Source: Bacillota bacterium (GTDB taxonomy: Bacteria > Armatimonadota > HRBIN16). Taken from it: a stretch of DNA of 64,000 nt. The position numbers and the translations under genes are program-made. Numbering within the stretch: position 1 is the stretch's first letter; every line of letters starts with the position of its first letter. Positions 58,307-64,000 of this stretch are shown here, piece by piece. Below the pieces are notes generated by a model. The model ran no database searches, was not told where the DNA came from, and saw only the letters and a program-made list of their open reading frames with translations. The stretch is from contig JAIMBJ010000003.1 in assembly GCA_023511455.1 (NCBI GenBank), positions 62,001 to 126,000 of the forward strand, written 5' to 3'.

Positions 58307-58334
58307 GCGGGCGTATCTTACACGATACGCCCGC
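58307..58334 (+). terminator. Strong hairpin at end of module 2 core
   Basis: Perfect 11-bp stem GCGGGCGTATC/GATACGCCCGC with a 6-nt loop, between the small protein gene and the DUF6785-like gene. It lacks a T-run, so it may be a stabilising stem or partial terminator. Confidence 0.5.
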
Positions 58335-58343
58335 TTACCACGA

Positions 58344-60338
58344 ATGCAGGAAGGGGAAAGGGCTTTTTGGGCGATGGTCTCCCAGCCAGAAATCACCGGT
58401 GCGCTTGAGGAGCGGACGGAGAGGGTGCCTGCCACGCTCCACATCCGCTGGTGGACTATTGGGCTGGGGCTGGTGCTCATCGTGCCCAACAATTACTGGG
58501 TAGTGTACATGGAGAAGGTGCGCACCGGTCCTTATCCCACCACTATCTCCATCTTTGCCAACTGTGTGTTCCTGCTGGTGGTGCTGCTAATAGTCAACGC
58601 GCCGCTGCGCCGGTGGTTTCCCCGCGTTGCGCTCAATCGCGCCGAACTCCTGACGGTATACTCCATGCTCTGCTTGGGTTCGGCACTGGCGGGGCTGGAC
58701 ATGATCCCCGTGCTGGTGCAGATGATGGGGCATCCCTTTCAGTTCAGCAACGAGTCCAACGGCTGGCTGAACACCTTCGGCAAATACCTGCCGCGCGAGC
58801 TGATGGTCACCGACGTAGATGCCCTGCAGGGCTACTACCGGGGCAGCGACACGCTGTATCGCTGGGAGCATCTGCGGGCGTGGCTGCCGCCCGTTCTGCG
58901 GTGGATGGTCTTTATCTTCGCGCTGTTGTTCGTGATGCTGTGCCTCAGCAACCTGCTGCGCAAGCTGTGGGTGGAGCGTGAGCGACTGACCTTCCCCATC
59001 GTCATACTGCCCCTGCAGATGACCGAAGAGCGCGTCCCCTTCTGGCGCAACGGATTGCTGTGGGCGGGTATCCTGCTGGCAGGGGGTATCGACACGCTGA
59101 ACGGGCTGAACTATCTGGTGCCCTCGTTGCCCGCCATCAACGTCAAACATCAGGATTTGCTGCCCTACATCACCCAGAAGCCCTGGAACGCCATCGGCTG
59201 GACGCCCTATTCGTTCTATCCGTTTGTCATCGGGCTGGGCTATCTGCTGCCTCTGGATCTGGTGTTTTCCTGCTGGTTCTTCTATCTGTTCTGGAAGGCG
59301 GAGCTGGTAATCTCGAACGCCATGGCATGGGATACCATCCCCGATTTCCCCTTCATCCGCGAGCAGGCGTTCGGGGGATACATGGCGATCCTGGTGTTCC
59401 TCACGTGGACAGCGCGACACTACCTGAAGGCGGTGTGGCAAAAGGCATGGCACGGCGCTGGCGAGCTGACGGATGAGACGGAAGCCATGTCCTACCGGGC
59501 GACACTGCTGGGGCTGATGGGTGGGCTGGCGTTTCTGGTGGGGTTCCTGTGGTATTATGGGATGTCGCCAGTGTGGGCGGCACTGGCGGTACTTATCTAT
59601 TTTGCGTTGACGCTGGCGGTGATGCGCATGCGGGCGGAGCTGGGTCCGCCCGTGCATGACCTCCACTTCTCGGGACCTGACCATGTGATTACCCGTGCCT
59701 TCGGCACGGGCGCGCTGGATGGGCGCAGTCTGGCGTTGTTGAACTTCTTCTACTGGTTCAACCGCGCCTATCGCAGCCACCCGGTTCCCATCGTCATCGA
59801 GAGCCAGCGCATCGCCGGTTCGGTCAACGCCTCGCAAAAGCGGATGGCGGTCGCATTGATGCTGGCGGTGCTGGTAGGCGGGCTATCTTCGTTCTGGGCG
59901 TTTGTGCATCTGGGCTATCAGCTGGGAACAGCATCCAAGTTCTTTCAGGGCATCTGGTTCGGCAACGAGGCGTACAACCGTCTGGCAACATGGATTTCCA
60001 GCCCCACCGAACCCAACCCGCAGGCGAACTGGGCGATGGCGATTGGCTTTGGCATCTGTTCGTTGCTGATGTTTCTGCGGCTGAAACTGCTGTGGTTCCC
60101 ATTTCATCCCATCGGCTTTGCCATCTCCGGCTCGTGGAGCATGAACCTCGTGTGGCTGCCGCTGTTTATCGCGTGGCTGATTAAGTGGCTGGTGCTGCGC
60201 TACGGCTCGTTGCAGACCTACCGCCGCTTCGAGCCTTTCTTCCTGGGCTTGATGCTGGGTGAGTTTATCGTGGGCAGTATCTGGAGCCTGCTGGGTATGG
60301 TCTACGACCTGCCCACCTACAGCTTCTGGGGCGCGTGA
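58344..60338 (+). CDS. DUF6785-like polytopic membrane protein
   Basis: A 664-residue membrane protein with about 14 hydrophobic helices. After a short polar N-terminus, IRWWTIGLGLVLIVPNNYWVVYMEK begins the membrane part. Long conserved aromatic stretches such as GWTPYSFYPFVIGLGYLLPLDLVFSCWFFY, MRMRAELGPPVHDLHFSGPDH and WFPFHPIGFAISGSWSMNLVWLPLFIAW are what I associate with DUF6784/DUF6785 proteins of Armatimonadota and Planctomycetota, which have an OPT-transporter-like look. The start is uncertain between ATG 58344 and 58374. It follows module 2 by 46 nt across a hairpin. It may transport an oligomer sensed by the LacI, as inference. Confidence 0.72.
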   Translation: MQEGERAFWAMVSQPEITGALEERTERVPATLHIRWWTIGLGLVLIVPNNYWVVYMEKVRTGPYPTTISIFANCVFLLVVLLIVNAPLRRWFPRVALNRAELLTVYSMLCLGSALAGLDMIPVLVQMMGHPFQFSNESNGWLNTFGKYLPRELMVTDVDALQGYYRGSDTLYRWEHLRAWLPPVLRWMVFIFALLFVMLCLSNLLRKLWVERERLTFPIVILPLQMTEERVPFWRNGLLWAGILLAGGIDTLNGLNYLVPSLPAINVKHQDLLPYITQKPWNAIGWTPYSFYPFVIGLGYLLPLDLVFSCWFFYLFWKAELVISNAMAWDTIPDFPFIREQAFGGYMAILVFLTWTARHYLKAVWQKAWHGAGELTDETEAMSYRATLLGLMGGLAFLVGFLWYYGMSPVWAALAVLIYFALTLAVMRMRAELGPPVHDLHFSGPDHVITRAFGTGALDGRSLALLNFFYWFNRAYRSHPVPIVIESQRIAGSVNASQKRMAVALMLAVLVGGLSSFWAFVHLGYQLGTASKFFQGIWFGNEAYNRLATWISSPTEPNPQANWAMAIGFGICSLLMFLRLKLLWFPFHPIGFAISGSWSMNLVWLPLFIAWLIKWLVLRYGSLQTYRRFEPFFLGLMLGEFIVGSIWSLLGMVYDLPTYSFWGA

Positions 60339-60432
60339 GGTAGGGAATATCCCCTGGCAGAGGATTAAAGCTTAGTTAAGCCGTCAGCCCCGCCTCCCCC
60401 GCGGCGAGGTTAATGAAAAACCTCCAAGAGCG

Positions 60433-60461
60433 TTGCGAATTGCCTGTTTTCCAGTTATACT
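60433..60461 (+). promoter_or_regulatory. Promoter of the histidine kinase gene
   Basis: TTGCGA (60433-60438), 17-nt spacer, TATACT (60456-60461), 43 nt before the TTG start. Confidence 0.65.
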
Positions 60462-60503
60462 GATAGGTGCAGATTCAGAGGGTAAAAGGAGCGGTTCGTC
60501 GTT

Positions 60504-62282
60504 TTGAGCAAGCAGCAGCAATACCGACAGGCCTTACAACAGCTGGGCAAGGTGGCACGGCAGGCGGTGTCCCAACCCGATATCGACCGATTTCTGGACT
60601 ACGCGCTGGAAGAGGGCATGAAGCTGGTGGGAGGCTTTCGTGCCTTCATCGCACTCGTAGACGATGACGCGGGCGAACTGGTCATCCACAGCGCGCTGGG
60701 ACCGGGTTGGGATGAGGAGAAACGGCAGCGCCGTTTGCAGGTGGCGCAGGAGGAAGGAAAGGGCATCACTGGCTACGTGGCTGCCACACAACGACCCTAC
60801 TGCACAGGGGATGTGAATCATGACCCGCACTACTTGAAGTTCTTCGAGGATGTGGTCAGCGAGCTGGCGGTGCCCATTGTGGACGCTTACGGGCGCACGC
60901 GCGGTGTCATCAACATCGAGTCCGACCAGCCGGATGCCTTCGACGAGGAGGATGTGAGCTCGGTCGCTCTGCTGGCAGACCTGTGTTTGACGGCTTTAAC
61001 CCTGCACCAGTCCCGCGTGCGACAGGAAGCGCTGGTGCAAATCGGCAACGAGCTGAGCACCTCGGAGGACCTGGACGACCTGATGCGCACGGTGCTGGAT
61101 GTAGCGGCGAAGGTATTGCGCTTTGAAGACTGCTCGGTGTTCCTCATCGATGACGACCAGAAACGTCTGATCCTCGCCGCGTCCAGCGGTGCGCTGAAGG
61201 AGCAGGTGGGCAAGGTGTCTTATCCGCTGGGCGAGGGGCTAACCGGCTGGGTAGCGCAACACGGGGAGGCTGTGCGCACTGCGAACCCGCGCGAAGACCC
61301 CCGCTGGCGGGGCATCGCCATTGAAATGCCGGTGGAGCAAATCGGCGCGTTTCTGGCGGTTCCCGTATGGGGGCGGGAGCGCACGATTGGCGTCATCCGG
61401 GTAGTACGAAGGCGCAGTTTAGCGCCGTGGTTCGATAACTGTTTCACCGACGACGAGCTGGAGGTGCTTTCCGCCATCGGCAGCCAGCTGGGTTCGGCGA
61501 TAGAGAGCCTGAACATGCGGCATCGGCTGGTGCAGACCGAGCGAATGGCAGCGTGGGGGGAGATGTCTGCCAAAGCCGCGCACATGATTGGCAACCGCAC
61601 CTTTGCCATCAAAGGCGACCTGAACGAGGTGGAATACCTGCTGCAGCAGCCCGAGGTGAACCGCGAGGAGCTGACCGAGCTCATCGGCAGTATCCGGCGG
61701 GGGATTTCGCGTCTGGAGGAGATTCTGCATGAGTTTCGCGACTTCGTGATGGCTACCCACCTGAGCACGGGTGTGGACAACGTGAATAACATCATCGCCC
61801 AGACGGTGGCGGAGATATTCCCGCGCCGGGGGCCCGTGGAGCTGAAATTAGAGCTGGACTCCAGGCTGCCGGACATCCGATGCGACGCGGTGAAGCTGAA
61901 GCGTTGCTTCGCGGAGATGATAGAGAACTCGCTCAGTTTCCAGCCGGAGGGTGGAGAGCTGTTCATCCGCACCGGGCTGGTGGACTCGCGCGCCCTCCCC
62001 GTGCGATTGGGCGTGGCGCGCAACAAGCAGTTCGTACATGTACAGTTCTGTGATAAAGGACCGGGCGTGCCTGCCGACATCAAGGAGAAGATTTTCCAGC
62101 CCTTCTTCAGCTCGCGTGTCAAGGGGATGGGGCTGGGGCTGTCTATTGTCAAGGGGATTGTGGAAGCGCATCGCGGTTTCGTATACGAGGATGGCGTGCC
62201 CGGCAAGGGGGCTTGCTTCCATATTCTGCTTCCGGTCAACGGAAAGCCATCAGGTGAGCAAACGGACGTGAAAGAGCGATAG
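60504..62282 (+). CDS. Soluble GAF-GAF sensor histidine kinase
   Basis: A 592-residue cytosolic kinase starting at TTG with AAAGGAG upstream. Two GAF domains (about 20-165 and 175-335) contain TGYVAATQRPYC and LTGWVAQHGEAVRT. The dimerisation/phosphoacceptor helix is ERMAAWGEMSAKAAH with H360, then M-I-G-N instead of the usual E-I-R-N-P. The ATPase domain has an N-box EMIENSLSF, G1 CDKGPGVP and G2 GMGLGLSIVKGIVEAHRG. No TM helix, so it senses an internal signal (ligand of GAF). It is paired with the receiver protein 12 nt downstream. Confidence 0.92.
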   Translation: MSKQQQYRQALQQLGKVARQAVSQPDIDRFLDYALEEGMKLVGGFRAFIALVDDDAGELVIHSALGPGWDEEKRQRRLQVAQEEGKGITGYVAATQRPYCTGDVNHDPHYLKFFEDVVSELAVPIVDAYGRTRGVINIESDQPDAFDEEDVSSVALLADLCLTALTLHQSRVRQEALVQIGNELSTSEDLDDLMRTVLDVAAKVLRFEDCSVFLIDDDQKRLILAASSGALKEQVGKVSYPLGEGLTGWVAQHGEAVRTANPREDPRWRGIAIEMPVEQIGAFLAVPVWGRERTIGVIRVVRRRSLAPWFDNCFTDDELEVLSAIGSQLGSAIESLNMRHRLVQTERMAAWGEMSAKAAHMIGNRTFAIKGDLNEVEYLLQQPEVNREELTELIGSIRRGISRLEEILHEFRDFVMATHLSTGVDNVNNIIAQTVAEIFPRRGPVELKLELDSRLPDIRCDAVKLKRCFAEMIENSLSFQPEGGELFIRTGLVDSRALPVRLGVARNKQFVHVQFCDKGPGVPADIKEKIFQPFFSSRVKGMGLGLSIVKGIVEAHRGFVYEDGVPGKGACFHILLPVNGKPSGEQTDVKER

Positions 62283-62294
62283 CGAGGAGGTGCT

Positions 62295-62753
62295 ATGTAC
62301 CGGATACTGGTGATCGATGACGAAGAAGAGGTGCGCCATGCGTTGCAACGCCGTCTACAGCGCGAAGGTTATCAGGTAGACGTTGCCGAGGGGGAAACCG
62401 ATGGCATCGAGAAGATCAAGCAGGCGTCCCCCGCGTACGACGTGGTTATCACCGATATGGCGATGGAGAACCCCGACAGCGGGGTGCGCATTTTGGAGGC
62501 GGCGCTGGCGCACGACTTGTTCAGCGAGGTGATTGTGCTCACTGCGTACGGCAACGTGGCGAACGCCGTAGAGTGTATGCGCCGCGGCGCGTTCGACTAT
62601 GTGGAGAAGAACATCCCGGGCGTCGATGTATACGAACTGCTGGTGCTCAAGATCGAGCAGGCGCTGGAGCGCCGCCGCTCCGCAGTGAACACCCTCCGCC
62701 GGATGGAAGAGATTACCCGCCGGTTGACCTCCTCCATGAGGCGTGGGGATTAG
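62295..62753 (+). CDS. Response regulator receiver protein with short helical tail
   Basis: A 152-residue protein. Receiver domain with acidic pocket DDE (8-10), phosphoacceptor D54 (VITDMAM), T83-type switch residue in VLTAYG and K in DYVEKN. The C-terminal about 30 residues are a charged helix (KIEQALERRRSAVNTLRRM), with no DNA-binding or enzyme domain, so output is through partner binding. AGGAGG precedes the ATG. It is the cognate partner of the kinase by position. Confidence 0.93.
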   Translation: MYRILVIDDEEEVRHALQRRLQREGYQVDVAEGETDGIEKIKQASPAYDVVITDMAMENPDSGVRILEAALAHDLFSEVIVLTAYGNVANAVECMRRGAFDYVEKNIPGVDVYELLVLKIEQALERRRSAVNTLRRMEEITRRLTSSMRRGD

Positions 62754-62765
62754 AAAATGTGATAC

Positions 62766-62794
62766 GGCGGGTAGAATCAGCGCTTCTACCCGCC
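62766..62794. terminator. Hairpin between convergent genes
   Basis: Perfect 11-bp stem GGCGGGTAGAA/TTCTACCCGCC with a 7-nt loop, 13 nt after the response regulator. Serves as a possible bidirectional terminator, with no T-run. Confidence 0.55.
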
Positions 62795-62820
62795 GGCACG
62801 CGACAGGGATATGCCTCTCA

Positions 62821-63036
62821 TTATGCCGCCTTGCGCATCACGGCGTCTGCGACCTGAATGGAGACCACCTGGTCCAGGCGGATATCCTCGGCGTCGGTTA
62901 TCAGGTATGCACCGTAGAGCGGCACATATCTGGCATCTTCAACAGTAGCCAGCGTCACGTGGGTGTTTCCTATGCGGTCTTTCCACACAATCTCGCAAAG
63001 CGAACCCACGTAAGCCTTGGCATCGTGCACTCCCAT
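62821..63036 (-). CDS. Small uncharacterised protein
   Basis: A 71-residue soluble protein. ATG 63036 is chosen as GGAGGA lies 6 nt upstream; ATG 63042 is too close to it. The longer in-frame ORF overlaps the MoxR gene on the other strand and is not credible. MGVHDAKAYVGSLCEIVWKD is followed by strands (THVTLATVEDARYVPLYGAYLIT) and DIRLDQVVSIQVADAV. A small beta-barrel is possible, but I recognise no family. Confidence 0.65.
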   Translation of the reverse strand: MGVHDAKAYVGSLCEIVWKDRIGNTHVTLATVEDARYVPLYGAYLITDAEDIRLDQVVSIQVADAVMRKAA

Positions 63037-63265
63037 GTGCATTCCTCCCTTGGCTGGTGGGATGCCACCTTCTGTAGAGGATTTTCCATGTTCCTCCTGT
63101 GCGGGTACCTGAAGAGGATACGGGTAGCGCAAAAACCCCGCATTGCTACCGAAATGGAAGCGGAGGCGGGTATACTGGATGCGTAACGAGGGAACACCGG
63201 CGCGCGTCCTTACAGTATAGAGAGGTGTAGGCTGCGCCGGTATTCCAAAAGGAGGAAACTTCGTC

Positions 63266-64000
63266 ATGCCAGAACCCACCGCCGAACTTCTCCGCCGCAT
63301 CGTGGACGAGGTGGAGAAAGCCATTGTGGGCAAACGCCAGGTGGTTGAACTCGCAGTACTCACGCTGTTGTGTGACGGGCATCTTCTCATAGAAGATATC
63401 CCCGGCGTCGGCAAAACCACCCTCGCTAAAGCGCTGGCGCGCTCCATCGGCGGAAAGTTTCGCCGCATCCAGTTTACTCCAGACCTGTTGCCTGCGGATG
63501 TGACCGGCACCAACGTGTTCAATCCCAAGACGCTGGGCTTTGAACTGCACCCTGGGCCGGTCTTCGCCAACGTGGTTCTGGCAGACGAAATCAACCGGGC
63601 GACCCCCAAGACGCAGTCCAGTCTGCTGGAGTGCATGGAAGAGCGACAGGTTACCATCGACGGCGTCTCGCACCCATTGCCTCGCCCCTATTTTGTCATC
63701 GCCACGCAGAACAATGTGGAGATGCTGGGCACGTATCCGCTGCCGGAGGCGCAGATGGACCGCTTCTTCATGCGCCTGTCGCTGGGTTATCCTTCACAGC
63801 AGGATGAAGTGTTCATACTGGACCGCCAGCAGCAAGAGCATCCCCTGCAGCATGTGCAGCAGGTCACCGAGCCGGAGCAGATTGTCGATGCGCAGCAGGC
63901 AGTGCGCACGGTCTTCGTGCATGACGCCGTGCGACATTATATCGTCAGCCTCGTCAACGCCACCCGTCGTCACCCGCATGTGCAACTGGGCGCCAGTCCA
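63266..64000 (+). CDS. MoxR family AAA+ ATPase, 3'-truncated by the window edge
   Basis: The first 245 residues are visible. A GGAGGAAA ribosome-binding site lies 9 nt before ATG 63266. Walker A GVGKTT (47-52), Walker B LADEIN (105-110), FTPDLLPADVTGTNVF and the ATQNNVEMLGTYPLPEAQMDRF sensor block identify MoxR. MoxR proteins are chaperone-like ATPases that help assemble multiprotein complexes, often with VWA and transglutaminase-like partners, which may lie downstream of the window. Confidence 0.95.
   Translation, partial: MPEPTAELLRRIVDEVEKAIVGKRQVVELAVLTLLCDGHLLIEDIPGVGKTTLAKALARSIGGKFRRIQFTPDLLPADVTGTNVFNPKTLGFELHPGPVFANVVLADEINRATPKTQSSLLECMEERQVTIDGVSHPLPRPYFVIATQNNVEMLGTYPLPEAQMDRFFMRLSLGYPSQQDEVFILDRQQQEHPLQHVQQVTEPEQIVDAQQAVRTVFVHDAVRHYIVSLVNATRRHPHVQLGASP

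Noticed and set aside
58587-59837. 416-codon frame antisense to the DUF6785-like gene
   Set aside because: Gln/Arg/His-rich shadow of a membrane protein gene.
63037-63657. Long minus-strand extension of the 71-residue protein
   Set aside because: It is antisense to the MoxR gene and reads as a GC shadow; the short form has a good ribosome-binding site.
1-64000. CRISPR array, rRNA, insertion sequence, prophage
   Set aside because: No regularly spaced repeats, no rRNA signature, no transposase or integrase, and no phage structural gene were found.

Overview
The window is GC-rich bacterial chromosome with dense short operons, Shine-Dalgarno sites of the GGAGG type and many near-consensus TTGACA/TATAAT promoters. 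The gene mix is a chromosomal core (tilS, ftsH, infC-rpmI-rplT-pheS-pheT, argG-argH, glmS, cdsA, two penicillin-binding proteins). To this are added several prepilin-like proteins with a [25 protein letters not shown]-terminus and H-X9-DG tail, LacI regulators beside them, an S55 (SpoIVB-type) protease outside any sporulation context, and a DUF6785-like membrane protein. This points to Armatimonadota, possibly a thermophilic lineage. The assignment is inference from families; no rRNA is present to confirm it.

Layout. 1-1.9 kb: end of a DUF2231-like membrane gene, tRNA-Pro, an aldo/keto reductase, then tRNA-Leu and tRNA-Gly behind a textbook promoter. 1.9-13.8 kb: a MobA-like nucleotidyltransferase, tilS, ftsH, a SPOR protein, a giant S55 protease with a propeller region, a sugar isomerase and a PpiC/TPR foldase. 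13.8-19.4 kb: 2-keto-3-deoxygluconate kinase, a Gfo/Idh/MocA dehydrogenase, and the argG-argH-yhhQ operon on the minus strand. 19.4-21.6 kb: module 1 (LacI, prepilin, small membrane protein). 21.8-26.8 kb: a diguanylate cyclase, a second MobA-like protein, cdsA and two PilZ proteins, a c-di-GMP neighbourhood. 26.8-30.2 kb: a DUF2993-like lipoprotein, a DUF2089/DUF4097 pair, and a zinc-ribbon membrane protein with an L7/L12-like tail. 30.3-31.4 kb: a third prepilin on the minus strand behind a cobalamin riboswitch. 31.7-36.4 kb: subtilisin, a HExxHxxGxxD metallopeptidase and a Spy/CpxP-like protein. 36.5-45.3 kb: glmS, a thioredoxin/NHL protein, a PIN/DUF2281 toxin-antitoxin pair, and the infC-rpmI-rplT-pheS-pheT operon, where infC appears to start with AUC. 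45.5-49.8 kb: PBP1A and PBP2. 49.8-56.2 kb: an accessory region with a LuxR-type HTH protein, an M48 protease, two lipoproteins (a lower-GC alpha/beta hydrolase and a VWA protein), gene remnants, and a duplicated promoter element. 56.2-60.3 kb: module 2 (LacI, prepilin, small membrane protein, then a DUF6785-like protein). 60.5-64 kb: a GAF histidine kinase, a response regulator, a small protein and the start of a MoxR ATPase.

The most interesting signal is the prepilin set. Three prepilins in 38 kb each sit behind their own apparent small-molecule sensor: two behind LacI-family repressors with palindromes just after the -10 box, one behind a cobalamin riboswitch with a terminator. Two of them also share a conserved small membrane protein next door. 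This suggests ligand-specific deployment of pseudopilins, a system I do not recognise as described. The c-di-GMP genes lie between them, but a functional connection is only an inference.
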